From Acinetobacter lwoffii (lineage in GTDB: Bacteria; Pseudomonadota; Gammaproteobacteria; Pseudomonadales; Moraxellaceae): a stretch of DNA of 64,000 nucleotides. The translations under genes and the position numbers were made by a program. This document shows, in pieces, positions 44,886 through 53,700 of this stretch. The notes beneath the pieces are model-generated. The model was not told the DNA's origin. It searched no databases and saw only the letters and a program-made list of their open reading frames with translations. How positions within the stretch are numbered: position 1 is the stretch's first letter; each line of letters begins with the position of its first letter. Location of the stretch: NCBI RefSeq assembly GCF_015602705.1, contig NZ_CP059081.1, positions 1,125,702-1,189,701 on the forward strand. The letters are read 5' to 3'.

Positions 44886-45890
44886 ATGGCACTGGCACAA
44901 ATCATTCAGGATGCTTGGAATGCACAGGCAAAGTGGCTGGTGGTGCTGCGTCCTTTGTCATGGTTGTATCGCCTGGGTTTTGTCAGCAATCACTGGCTTT
45001 ATCAAAAAGGCATTAAAAAAAGTTATAGTGCACCAATTCCCGTTATGGTAATTGGTAACATCACAGTCGGTGGTAGCGGTAAAACACCTTTGTTGATTCA
45101 TCTGGTGGATTATTTAACCGAGAAAAATGTTCGGGTAGGCGTGATCAGTCGAGGCTATGGCGGCCAAGGTCCATTTCCTGCCTATGTCGACTTTAATACC
45201 TTGCCGGAGATTGTCGGAGATGAGCCTGCCTTGATTGTACAGGCAACAGGCGTGCCGATGGCAGTTGGTCCCAACCGGCAGAAAAGTATCGAGTTATTGC
45301 TGCACAAACATGAACTGGATCTGATTATCTGTGATGATGGCCTGCAGCATTGGGCCTTGAATCGCCAGATTGAGTGGATTGTGCTGGATAATAATCGCGG
45401 TCTGGGTAATCAGAAACTGCTTCCAGAAGGTTATCTACGTGAACCAGTGACCCGTTTGAAAACGGGAACCGTAATTGAGCATTCGGCTAACCCAAGCTCT
45501 GAACTGCATATGCATCTGGCTGCATCACAGCCTTATTTGCTTAATCAGGACAACAATAAAATCTTTGATCCTCAAGCGGCTTTTTATGCGGTAGTCGGCA
45601 TTGGCTTTCCAAAGCGGTTTTATCAGACCTTGCAAAATTTAGGCATAGAACAATTTCAGTGTCATGAGTTTCCAGACCATCATGACTATGACATTGAAGA
45701 TTTACAGTTCGATGATAACAATCCGATTATTACCACTGAAAAAGACGCAATAAAAATTATGGCGCTACTTAAACAATATCCAGATTTTAAACAGGATATC
45801 TGGGTGGTGCCAGTCGATGCAGTCCTATCGCCAGCCTGCTATACAGTCTTGCAGCAACAGTTACAACAATACGGTATTCAAATTTCTTAA
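44886..45890 (+). CDS. lpxK: Tetraacyldisaccharide 4'-kinase LpxK
   Basis: LpxK adds the 4'-phosphate to form lipid IVA. The P-loop is NITVGGSGKTP near residue 55, with ISRGYGG, DEPALI and DDGLQHWAL (catalytic D) following. The length of 334 residues is normal and there is a hydrophobic N-terminal membrane segment. It is separated from msbA by 3 bp. Confidence 0.96.
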   Translation: MALAQIIQDAWNAQAKWLVVLRPLSWLYRLGFVSNHWLYQKGIKKSYSAPIPVMVIGNITVGGSGKTPLLIHLVDYLTEKNVRVGVISRGYGGQGPFPAYVDFNTLPEIVGDEPALIVQATGVPMAVGPNRQKSIELLLHKHELDLIICDDGLQHWALNRQIEWIVLDNNRGLGNQKLLPEGYLREPVTRLKTGTVIEHSANPSSELHMHLAASQPYLLNQDNNKIFDPQAAFYAVVGIGFPKRFYQTLQNLGIEQFQCHEFPDHHDYDIEDLQFDDNNPIITTEKDAIKIMALLKQYPDFKQDIWVVPVDAVLSPACYTVLQQQLQQYGIQIS

Positions 45891-45902
45891 GGCTCATTCA
45901 TT

Positions 45903-46664
45903 ATGAAACACATTGTTATTCCTGCACGTTTCGCCAGTTCACGTTTACCGGGTAAACCTTTGCTGGAAATTCATGGTCGTCCCATGATTCTGCGGGTAGT
46001 GGACCAAGCCAAAAAAGTGCAAGGTTTTGACGATCTGTGTGTGGCAACTGATGATGAGCGTATTGCAGCCGTTTGCGGTGCTGAAGGCATTGATGTGGTG
46101 ATTACCTCAGCGGATCATCCTTCAGGCACAGACCGCTTGAGTGAAGTGGCTCGAACTAAAGGCTGGGCCAGTGATGACATCATTGTCAATGTACAGGGGG
46201 ATGAACCTTTACTGCCGGCGCAACTGGTAAAACAGGTTGCTCAACTCTTGGAAGATCAGCCTGAATCTTCCATGTCGACGCTATGTGAGCCGATCCATCA
46301 ACTGGATGAATTCAAACGCGACAGCATTGTAAAAGTCGTCATGTCAAAACAGCAGCAGGCACTGTATTTTAGCCGTGCTACCATTCCTTATGACCGTGAT
46401 GGCGCGAAACTCGCTGAACCGAAGCTGCATGATCAGGCCTATCGTCATTTAGGTCTATATGCCTATCGGGTAAAACTGTTGCAAGAATATGTGACCTGGG
46501 AAATGGGTGTGCTGGAGAAACTGGAATCTCTAGAACAGTTACGGGTACTGGAAAATGGACACCGTATTGCCATTGCGGTGGCTGAAGCCAATTTGCCGCC
46601 AGGGGTAGATACTCAGGAAGATCTGGATCGCCTGAATCAGATGGATCTTTCCCATTTTGCCTAA
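45903..46664 (+). CDS. kdsB: 3-deoxy-manno-octulosonate cytidylyltransferase
   Basis: KdsB activates KDO as CMP-KDO for the LPS inner core. Blocks seen are [15 protein letters not shown] at the N-terminus, [20 protein letters not shown] and [10 protein letters not shown]. The protein has 253 residues. It continues the lipid A/LPS run with a 12-bp gap. Confidence 0.96.
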   Translation: MKHIVIPARFASSRLPGKPLLEIHGRPMILRVVDQAKKVQGFDDLCVATDDERIAAVCGAEGIDVVITSADHPSGTDRLSEVARTKGWASDDIIVNVQGDEPLLPAQLVKQVAQLLEDQPESSMSTLCEPIHQLDEFKRDSIVKVVMSKQQQALYFSRATIPYDRDGAKLAEPKLHDQAYRHLGLYAYRVKLLQEYVTWEMGVLEKLESLEQLRVLENGHRIAIAVAEANLPPGVDTQEDLDRLNQMDLSHFA

Positions 46665-46678
46665 GAAGAGTCAAATAC

Positions 46679-47659
46679 ATGCCTTTTGATGTCAATGCAC
46701 ATATCTATCCATGGCAGCAACAGGTTTGGGAAACCCTGACCGGGCGCTTTCCCAAGCTTGGACATGGTTTATTGTTTTATGGAAAAAAAGGCTGTGGTAA
46801 AGAAGCGTTTACCCAACAGTTTCTGGCTTGGGTGTTATGCCTGAATCGTCAGCCTGCCGGGCCATGTGGTGAATGCAGTAGCTGTCAATGGTTAAAGGCA
46901 GACACCCATCCCAACTATGTGCATATCAGTACCGATGACGACAATAAAAAACAGAATGCCAAAATCAAGATTGAGAAGATTCGTGATCTTTTGCCTTTTG
47001 TGCAACAGACTGTAGACGGCTGGCGCGTGATAGTGATTGAACCGGCAGAAGCCTTGAATATTGCCTCTGCCAATGCCTTGCTCAAAACACTGGAAGAACC
47101 CGGTGATAATACAGTCATTATTTTACTGGCAAATCATTATTTAAAATTACCCGCGACCATACGCAGTCGTTTGCAGCACTTTGCCTTGGACCGGATTTCC
47201 GCCGAGCAATTTAGCGATTATGTCCAGAATCAGCTCCCAGATGCAGGTTCTAGCCAGCAACAATTATTGATGAACCTGTCCAATCAGATGCCGTTACAGG
47301 CACTAGAGGTTGCACAAAGTGCCTGGCTGCCACTGCGTCAGGAATTCCTGCAAGACTGGCAAAAACTGGTTATGCAAAAAAATATGCCACTGGCAATTGC
47401 GACCAAATGGAATAAAAGCCTGAGTTTTGGTGAATTTGCTCAAATGTTTGAATACTTGTTGTCCGATTTAATTTGTGTCAAGCTAAATCAGACGGTGAAA
47501 AACATTGACCTTGAATTCAATGTGCTTGCCGAACAATATTCATTAGAAGCACTTTTTAAAATTTATGAGGATTTTCAGCAAGCCAAGCAATACCTCGAGC
47601 AGAATGTCCAAAGCAATCTGGTTATTGATGAATTGTTTATCAAGCTGATGAATCTTTAA
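46679..47659 (+). CDS. holB: DNA polymerase III subunit delta'
   Basis: HolB is part of the clamp loader. The 326-residue protein has a modified P-loop (FYGKKGCGKEA), the zinc module C-x8-C-x2-C-x2-C (CLNRQPAGPCGECSSC), and the sensor block LLKTLEEPGDNTVIILL. The AAA+ lid and C-terminal helices follow. GAAGAG precedes the ATG. Confidence 0.93.
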   Translation: MPFDVNAHIYPWQQQVWETLTGRFPKLGHGLLFYGKKGCGKEAFTQQFLAWVLCLNRQPAGPCGECSSCQWLKADTHPNYVHISTDDDNKKQNAKIKIEKIRDLLPFVQQTVDGWRVIVIEPAEALNIASANALLKTLEEPGDNTVIILLANHYLKLPATIRSRLQHFALDRISAEQFSDYVQNQLPDAGSSQQQLLMNLSNQMPLQALEVAQSAWLPLRQEFLQDWQKLVMQKNMPLAIATKWNKSLSFGEFAQMFEYLLSDLICVKLNQTVKNIDLEFNVLAEQYSLEALFKIYEDFQQAKQYLEQNVQSNLVIDELFIKLMNL

Positions 47660-47674
47660 TTAAGGGGAAATCAC

Positions 47675-48016
47675 ATGCAACCACGTATGGGCGGTATTAT
47701 TCAGGCCAATATTCCTGACATCGAAACACTGTTTGCCAGCTATATGCCTTATGTTGTGGGTGGTGGGCTTTTTATTCCTTCCAAGCAGCCGGTCAAACTG
47801 GGCGAAGAGGTTTTTGTATTGACGACTTTGCCTGACCAGACCCAGAAAATTCCTTTAACCGGTAAAGTCATCTGGGTCTCGCAAAAGCAGAATGGCATCA
47901 AGCCACAAGGCTTTGGCATCCAGTTAAGCGGTGAAAAAGGCGTTTATTTTAAAAATGAAGCAGATCGTCTGGTTGCAGGTCTTAAATCTGAAGGACGTAA
48001 AAGTTACACTATGTAG
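47675..48016 (+). CDS. pilZ: PilZ domain protein
   Basis: A 113-residue PilZ-fold protein similar to the type IV pilus protein PilZ of Pseudomonas, which is also found after holB. It has GGLFIPSKQPVKLGEEVFV and GKVIWVSQKQNGIKPQGFGIQL. The N-terminal RxxxR motif needed for cyclic-di-GMP binding is not seen, as in canonical PilZ itself, so it probably works by protein contacts. A strong AAGGGG box precedes the ATG. Confidence 0.88.
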   Translation: MQPRMGGIIQANIPDIETLFASYMPYVVGGGLFIPSKQPVKLGEEVFVLTTLPDQTQKIPLTGKVIWVSQKQNGIKPQGFGIQLSGEKGVYFKNEADRLVAGLKSEGRKSYTM

Positions 48017-48043
48017 TTAATTTACCCTTGGTAGGAACGCATC

Positions 48044-48817
48044 GTGTTTGTAGATACTCATTGTCATTTAACCCTGCTTGATTTGACACCATATCATGGT
48101 GATCTGGATCAGGCATTGGCTCAGGCTCGTGAAGCCGGTGTTTCCAAATTCATGAGTATCTCGGTCGATCTGGATGATCATATCGAGCTGGCCAAAATTG
48201 CCGCGCGTCATCCCGATGTCGGTTATACTGTCGGTGTACATCCTTGTGAAGATGCTGCCACGATGGCACGTGCCACGACTGAATATCTGGTCGAACTGGC
48301 GCAACCGGAAAAAGTCTGGGCACTCGGTGAAACCGGCCTGGATTATTATCACAGCACAGATTTTGTCGAAGAACAAAAAGCCTGTTTCGCTCGACATATT
48401 CATGCCTCACAAATCACTAAAAAACCGGTGGTGGTGCATACCCGTGCTGCTAAGCATGATACTGTGGATATTATCCGCGCAGAGAAATCTACACACGGTA
48501 TTTTGCATTGCTTTACCGAGGATTGGGAAACCGCTAAAGCCGTGCTGGATTGCGGTTATTATGTGTCATTTTCCGGAATTGTTTCATTTAAAAATGCGCA
48601 GGATCTGCGTGATGTCGCCAAACAGGTTCCGCTGGATCGTGTGCTGATTGAAACCGATAGTCCTTATCTTGCGCCAATGCCGTATCGTGGCAAATCTAAT
48701 GAGCCTAAATACGTTCCTTATGTAGCCAAAGCGCTTTGCGATGTATATGATAAGTCGCTAGAAGAAATGGCTTTTATCACAAAGCAGAACTTTGAAAATC
48801 TTCTGAATTTAAAGTAA
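48044..48817 (+). CDS. TatD family metal-dependent hydrolase
   Basis: A 257-residue TIM-barrel hydrolase related to TatD and YcfH DNases. Metal ligands appear in VDTHCHL (H-x-H), GETGLDYY (E), VVHTRAA (H), ILHCFT (H) and IETDSPYLAP (D). The start is GTG at 48044 behind AGGAA. The pilZ-tatD order after holB matches other gamma-proteobacteria, where the homologue is YcfH. Confidence 0.92.
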   Translation: MFVDTHCHLTLLDLTPYHGDLDQALAQAREAGVSKFMSISVDLDDHIELAKIAARHPDVGYTVGVHPCEDAATMARATTEYLVELAQPEKVWALGETGLDYYHSTDFVEEQKACFARHIHASQITKKPVVVHTRAAKHDTVDIIRAEKSTHGILHCFTEDWETAKAVLDCGYYVSFSGIVSFKNAQDLRDVAKQVPLDRVLIETDSPYLAPMPYRGKSNEPKYVPYVAKALCDVYDKSLEEMAFITKQNFENLLNLK

Positions 48818-48858
48818 ATAAAGTTATATAAAGTACAAAGAGAGTTTATAGGGTGAAG

Positions 48859-49473
48859 ATGGATCGTCAGGCTCAGTTTCGAGCAAGAGAAACCTTGATT
48901 TTTCAAGTTGCAGAACAGCTCCTGTTGGAAAATGGTGAAGCAGGAATGACGCTAGATGCGCTGGCTGCCGAGCTTGATCTGGCCAAAGGGACACTTTATA
49001 AACATTTTCAGAGTAAAGATGAGCTGTACATGCTGCTGATTATCCGTAATGAGCGCATGTTGCTGGAAATGATTCAGGATAGCGATAAAGCCTTTCCTGA
49101 ACATCTGGCCTTCTTTATGCTGCATCATTTACATCATCCGGAACGAACCGTGCTGTTTCATCAGATTGAAGAACGCCTGTCGACGACTGGGGTTGGAATC
49201 CAGCACCTTTTTAGCGAACTTTATCAGGTGCGCAAACAGCGTTTACGCCTGATTATCCGTATGACAGAAACTTATCTGGCTTCTATTAATAGCCGCATGT
49301 CAGTACGCGATTATCTGGCTTCGATCTGGTCGTTGACCCATGGTGCAGCTGCAATTCTTAATTCCAGTTTCTATCAGCGTTATTTGGGTTCGCGCGATAC
49401 ATTGCGTGTAGCCTATATCGATCAGGCACTGGCTTTGCCTAAGCAGGTACATTCAGCCGAGCAGTTTGCCTAA
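48859..49473 (+). CDS. TetR family transcriptional regulator
   Basis: A 204-residue repressor-type protein. The N-terminal HTH is visible: LLENGEAGMTLDALAAELDLAKGTLYKHFQSKDEL. The C-terminal ligand domain is of its own kind. GTG at 48853 and ATG at 48859 are both possible starts, and I use the ATG. It lies 9 bp before gspH on the same strand, so it may be cotranscribed with the minor pseudopilin genes. Whether it regulates them cannot be seen. Confidence 0.88.
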   Translation: MDRQAQFRARETLIFQVAEQLLLENGEAGMTLDALAAELDLAKGTLYKHFQSKDELYMLLIIRNERMLLEMIQDSDKAFPEHLAFFMLHHLHHPERTVLFHQIEERLSTTGVGIQHLFSELYQVRKQRLRLIIRMTETYLASINSRMSVRDYLASIWSLTHGAAAILNSSFYQRYLGSRDTLRVAYIDQALALPKQVHSAEQFA

Positions 49474-49482
49474 GGTTGTCCT

Positions 49483-50034
49483 ATGATCAGATCACCTCAC
49501 AGTGCAGTTCGTGGCTTTACCTTAATCGAATTGATGGTGGTGATTGTGATTATGGGAATTATGGCTTCACTAGTGCTGCTGAATACCAGTGGTGTCGATC
49601 AGCGCAAAGCGATGCAGGCACGGGAAATTTTATTGGTGGACTTGCAACGGGTGCTACGCGAGGCTAATGACCAATCCAGAATACTCGCGCTTGACGTTCA
49701 ATCAGCGACAGATGTCACGCCATTTCGCTATGGAATTATAGAATATCGTTCGGCAGCGCAGACTGAACCGAACCTGCAAAATGAGAAATGGCAAAATTAT
49801 GCAGATTTTAAATTGCGTAGTTTGCCTGATCATATTTCCTTTCAAATTCAGGCACTGGAACAGCAGCGTTATGCCAGGGCACAAAATCGTGACCTGACTC
49901 AGGCAAATTCACCTCAATTAATCTGGCTCGGCAATGGTGAAGTCAAACCGGTGCGGATTCAGTTCTTTTTAGAAGACCGTGAAGTGGGTGCTGCGATTGA
50001 GATTGATCATCTGGGTAAAATCAATGAAATCTAG
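49483..50034 (+). CDS. gspH: Type II secretion minor pseudopilin GspH
   Basis: A 183-residue prepilin-like protein. The prepilin peptidase site is VRG-FTLIELMVV, with E at +5, after a 10-11 residue basic leader. A long hydrophobic helix follows (GFTLIELMVVIVIMGIMASL) and then a soluble domain. It is the first of four co-directional pseudopilin genes. The next reading frame begins at an ATG inside its last codons. Confidence 0.88.
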   Translation: MIRSPHSAVRGFTLIELMVVIVIMGIMASLVLLNTSGVDQRKAMQAREILLVDLQRVLREANDQSRILALDVQSATDVTPFRYGIIEYRSAAQTEPNLQNEKWQNYADFKLRSLPDHISFQIQALEQQRYARAQNRDLTQANSPQLIWLGNGEVKPVRIQFFLEDREVGAAIEIDHLGKINEI

Positions 50035-50035
50035 A

Positions 50036-50200
50036 TATTTCAAGCAGAGCGCTGGGTCTGGTGTAATCAAGTTGTTTAAGGCGAGTGTTCATGGATTTGA
50101 TCATGTGTGCTGCAAGCATAGGACTTCGTCTTGCGCTGCTATCGGACTTTCTTGCGCGACAATGTCGCTCAGGTCGAGTGTTACTCGACTTAATCGTGCC
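50036..50200. repeat. Probable small repeat insertion at the 5' end of gspI
   Basis: This stretch separates the gspH stop codon and an ATGAAATCT start from the GspI prepilin motif. It is unlike pilin coding sequence: it has several short palindromes, including six-base arms at 50156-50168 (GCGACA and TGTCGC) and nine-base arms at 50171-50191 (centre GTT), plus scattered cysteine codons. The frame stays open through it. The exact ends are not visible because I see no clear target duplication. Confidence 0.45.
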
Positions 50201-50575
50201 TCAGGTTTTACCTTATTGGAAGTTATGGTCGCCTTGGCAATTTTTGCGACCGCAGCCATAACCCTGACCAAAGTCGCGATGCAATATACCCAATCCACCT
50301 CAAATGCCATTCTACGTACCAAAGCACAGTTTGTTGCCTTAAATGAAGTGGCACAAATGGAAATCAATCAGGAATGGATGGAAGGCACGGCTTCCAAACA
50401 GCTGATCCAGCAAGGTGAAACCTGGCAGATTGACAAGCGTAGCGAACCGACGGTCAGTCCGAATGTACAACGGATCGAATTGCAGGTGAGTCTGATTAAT
50501 CAGGACAGTGGTCAGGTTGAATCTGGCATCAGCAGTCTGATGTTCTTTAATCATCGCATGAACAATACCCCATGA
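50162..50575 (+). CDS. gspI: Type II secretion minor pseudopilin GspI
   Basis: The prepilin site is RASG-FTLLEVMVALAIF. From ATG 50162 the leader is 15 residues and the whole protein 137, near normal for GspI. The same frame is open back to ATG 50024, which overlaps gspH as expected for this operon but would give a leader of about 61 residues with several cysteines, very unusual for a prepilin. No good ribosome binding site precedes 50162. I infer that a small insertion has pushed the original start away. The stop overlaps gspJ by 4 bp. Confidence 0.75.
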   Translation: MSLRSSVTRLNRASGFTLLEVMVALAIFATAAITLTKVAMQYTQSTSNAILRTKAQFVALNEVAQMEINQEWMEGTASKQLIQQGETWQIDKRSEPTVSPNVQRIELQVSLINQDSGQVESGISSLMFFNHRMNNTP

Positions 50576-51213
50576 AGCCTAAAGGATTTACCCTAGTTGA
50601 ATTAATGGTCGCAATTGCGATCTTTGCGGTGCTGTCTGCTTTGGGCTGGAAAGTTTTTGATTATATTGTCAAAACTAAAGATCAGAATGTGATTCATGAA
50701 CAGCGTCTAGGTCAGTTACAACAAACCTATCAGCAGATTCTGCGAGATACCGTACAGACAGTCCCCTTAACGGCCAACATCAATGGGGATATTCAACCGG
50801 CTCTAGTGCTGCAGAACGGACGCTTTAATTTCAGTAAAACCGGGGTAACTGATCCTTTGGAAGAAGGGATTTCCCCAGATGAGCGCATTGAATATCAGTA
50901 TCGAGCCGATGAGCAGAAGCTTTATCGCCTGAAATACCGGAATCTGAATCAGACAGGTCAAGATCAGCCAGAATCCAGTGTTTTATTGTCGGAAGTAGAA
51001 CAATTCCAGATCGTCGTACTCAATCCGAATGAGCTCACGCAATGGCCAGATGCTTCTGCTGATCTGAATCTGTTAGAGCATAAACAGCGTTTGCCTAAAG
51101 GGATTAAAATCAATTTAACCGTGAATGGCGTTAGCTATGAATGGATGTTCAGTTTATTAAATACGGACTTTTTGCTTGATACTCAGAACACCGGTCAACC
51201 CAGCTCAGAATAA
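50572..51213 (+). CDS. gspJ: Type II secretion minor pseudopilin GspJ
   Basis: 213 residues: a very short leader MKPKG, then FTLVELMVAIAIFAVLSALG with E5, and a soluble domain. GspJ caps the pseudopilus tip with GspI, GspK and GspH. The ATG overlaps the gspI stop (ATGA), which suggests translational coupling. Confidence 0.9.
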   Translation: MKPKGFTLVELMVAIAIFAVLSALGWKVFDYIVKTKDQNVIHEQRLGQLQQTYQQILRDTVQTVPLTANINGDIQPALVLQNGRFNFSKTGVTDPLEEGISPDERIEYQYRADEQKLYRLKYRNLNQTGQDQPESSVLLSEVEQFQIVVLNPNELTQWPDASADLNLLEHKQRLPKGIKINLTVNGVSYEWMFSLLNTDFLLDTQNTGQPSSE

Positions 51214-51219
51214 TAAGAA

Positions 51220-52191
51220 ATGAAAATGAATAAAGCGATCATGATCAAGCAGCAGCAGGGCATTGCACTGATTACCATTCTGGTGATGGTAGCGCTAGCG
51301 ACTATTTTGGCTGCCACGATTGCCCAGCGTCAGGCTGCAACTGCTGAAAGCACTGCTTATTTAATGCGACAAAACCAGTCTCTCATGTATGCCAAAAGTG
51401 CCGAGGCCTTTTTTTCTGAATTGCTGGTCGATGATGCTGAAAATGCCGCAGAGGTCGACCATCTGCAGGAAACCTGGGCGCAGCCCATGCCAGCTTTTCC
51501 GGTAGATGACGGTTATGTCTCCGGAATAATACAGGATGAATCAGGCAAGTTTAATTTAAATAGCCTGATTACTGCCGAAGGCGCAGTCAATGAAAATGCC
51601 AAAGCATGGTTCGAGCTGATTCTAAAACGTGCCAGTTTGCCGGAACAGCTCAGTGAAGCAGTCATTGACTGGCAGGATGCAGACGAGCTGGTCAGTGGGG
51701 GCATGGGCGCCGAATCTAACTATTATCAGGGCTTGCCCAATGCTGCTTTGCCACCGAATGCAAAATTTCACAGCGTAGAAGAATTAAAGCTGGTACGCGG
51801 TTTTGAAGAGAATAAATATAAGCTGATAGCACCTTATCTGAGTACTGCACCGGTGCAAGAGAGCCTGGTCAATATTAATACCGCTTCAGCTTTTCTTTTG
51901 GCTAGTATGGATGAAAAGCTGGATGTGAATGCAGTGCAGCAATTGCTGGATCAGCGTCAGGCCAATTTGGAGCACTTTTCCAATGTGATTGATCTGTGGT
52001 CACTGGAGCCTTTCGCTCAGGTCGATGCGGACAGGCGTAATTTGTTTAACAGTCTGCTTGGGGTGCAATCCAATTATTTTAAAGCCCGAATCGAAGTGGT
52101 TTTAAGTGAGCGTAAGCGCCAGTTTAGCAGCGATCTGGTTCGTCAGGACAAACAGGTTTATGTCGCTTACCGTAGCATGGCGCCATTTTAA
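51220..52191 (+). CDS. gspK: Type II secretion minor pseudopilin GspK
   Basis: A 323-residue large minor pseudopilin. The processing site QQQG-IALITILVMVALATIL lacks E at +5, as is normal for GspK, which carries another residue there. The soluble part contains GKFNLNSLI and VNINTASAFLLASM, the SAM-like helical segment typical of GspK. Either of two nearby ATG codons may be used. It ends the gspHIJK set. The rest of the secretion system is not in the window. Confidence 0.9.
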   Translation: MKMNKAIMIKQQQGIALITILVMVALATILAATIAQRQAATAESTAYLMRQNQSLMYAKSAEAFFSELLVDDAENAAEVDHLQETWAQPMPAFPVDDGYVSGIIQDESGKFNLNSLITAEGAVNENAKAWFELILKRASLPEQLSEAVIDWQDADELVSGGMGAESNYYQGLPNAALPPNAKFHSVEELKLVRGFEENKYKLIAPYLSTAPVQESLVNINTASAFLLASMDEKLDVNAVQQLLDQRQANLEHFSNVIDLWSLEPFAQVDADRRNLFNSLLGVQSNYFKARIEVVLSERKRQFSSDLVRQDKQVYVAYRSMAPF

Positions 52192-52343
52192 TTTTAGCTC
52201 ATGAATTGTACAGGCTGTATAAGCGCAAATGCCGGACTGATGCCTTTTCCCTATCATGCTAAACAGCAAAATTAATCCTCAAAGCTTTACTTTTGCTTTA
52301 TAATCAAAATTAATTCACCTATTTTTTGACGACATTACGGCAT

Positions 52344-52940
52344 ATGTTAATTCGTAAGTTATTTAAGTTTGAGAATGCTCATATTGTGCGTAACTGCACG
52401 TCAGATCGCTGTAAGCGTTCGATCCATGGCCATAGTTATAAAGTCGAGTTATTGCTAAAAGCCTCGAAGCTAGATCATGGTCAAATGGTCTATGACTTTG
52501 GGCTGCTTAAAGGTGTGATTAAGGATTTCTTTGATTCTTTCGATCATGCCATCTGCTTCTGGCAAAATGACGACCCGGAATATATTCAGGCCTGCAAGAA
52601 TTTCAGTGCGCGCTGGGTGTCTTTGCCGGTATCGCCATCAGCAGAACAGTTTTCACGTATTTTCTTCTTTCTGGCACAGCAGGTGCTAGCATCGACGGTG
52701 ACGCAAAATGGTGAAGGCGATGTTGAAGTCTACTCTGTGATTGTGCATGAAACCGATACCGGCTATGCACAAAGCTTTTTAGAAGATATTCAAAATGAAC
52801 AAATGGGCATCCTCAGTCTGGAGCAACTTGAGTTTTCTGAACAGGTGCAAGCTGAATGGACAGATCCGGACATGTTCGCCAAGCTCAAACAGGGCATACC
52901 ATTTCATAACCCTACAGTAGATTTACAGGTACAGATTTAA
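52344..52940 (+). CDS. queD: 6-carboxytetrahydropterin synthase (QueD)-like protein
   Basis: A T-fold enzyme of the PTPS/QueD family, which makes the queuosine precursor 6-carboxytetrahydropterin. Zinc-binding histidines appear in FENAHIV and HGHSYKVE, with the active-site cysteine in RCKRSIHGH. YDFGLLKGVIKDFFDSFDHA follows. At 198 residues it is longer than E. coli QueD (about 120), with a C-terminal extension. The start is ATG 52344. The TTG 18 bp upstream is less likely. Confidence 0.85.
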   Translation: MLIRKLFKFENAHIVRNCTSDRCKRSIHGHSYKVELLLKASKLDHGQMVYDFGLLKGVIKDFFDSFDHAICFWQNDDPEYIQACKNFSARWVSLPVSPSAEQFSRIFFFLAQQVLASTVTQNGEGDVEVYSVIVHETDTGYAQSFLEDIQNEQMGILSLEQLEFSEQVQAEWTDPDMFAKLKQGIPFHNPTVDLQVQI

Positions 52941-52986
52941 AGTCTGCGTGACTTTAAATCCATTGACATAGATTTAGGATTGAAGA

Positions 52987-53700
52987 ATGTCTTTAAATGA
53001 ACAGCAACTGGCCAAGCTGAATAAAGTTCAGTTGGATGAAAGCTGGAAATATGGATTGAGTGAATTTTTGCTCAGTCCGAAAATGGATGAATTAAAAGCG
53101 TTTCTCGTTGAAGAAAAAAAAGCAGATAAAATCATTTATCCTCCCAATCATCTGATTTTTAATGCTTTGAATACCACACCGCTAGATCGGGTAAAAGTGG
53201 TGATTTTAGGGCAAGATCCTTATCATGGCCCAAATCAGGCGCATGGATTAAGCTTTTCCGTGCAAAAGGGGGTTGCATTACCACCATCTTTGCGTAATAT
53301 TTTTCATGAGTTACATGCTGATGTTGGGGTTGAAAGACCGAAGCATGGTGACTTGACGCATTGGGCAGAGCAGGGTGTGCTTCTGTTAAATGCAGTACTG
53401 ACCGTAGAAGCAGGTCAGCCGACTTCGCATCAAAAGCGCGGTTGGGAAGAATTTACCGATCACGTCATTGATGTATTAAATGAACAGCGTGAACATATTG
53501 TCTTTATTCTTTGGGGCGCATACGCACAGCGTAAAGGACAGCGCATTAATCAAGACAAGCATCTCGTGTTAAAGGCAGCACATCCATCGCCTTTGGCCGC
53601 AAACCGTGGTGGTTTTTTTGGTTGTAAAGTATTTTCAAAATCGAATAATTACCTCAAACAACATGGCATTGAGCCTATAGATTGGCAGCTGGACGCATGA
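52987..53700 (+). CDS. ung: Uracil-DNA glycosylase
   Basis: Ung removes uracil from DNA. The water-activating loop is VVILGQDPYHGPNQAHGLSFSV, where D is catalytic. LNAVLTVE and the leucine loop HPSPLAANRG follow. The length of 237 residues is normal. The stop codon overlaps the next gene's ATG. Confidence 0.97.
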   Translation: MSLNEQQLAKLNKVQLDESWKYGLSEFLLSPKMDELKAFLVEEKKADKIIYPPNHLIFNALNTTPLDRVKVVILGQDPYHGPNQAHGLSFSVQKGVALPPSLRNIFHELHADVGVERPKHGDLTHWAEQGVLLLNAVLTVEAGQPTSHQKRGWEEFTDHVIDVLNEQREHIVFILWGAYAQRKGQRINQDKHLVLKAAHPSPLAANRGGFFGCKVFSKSNNYLKQHGIEPIDWQLDA

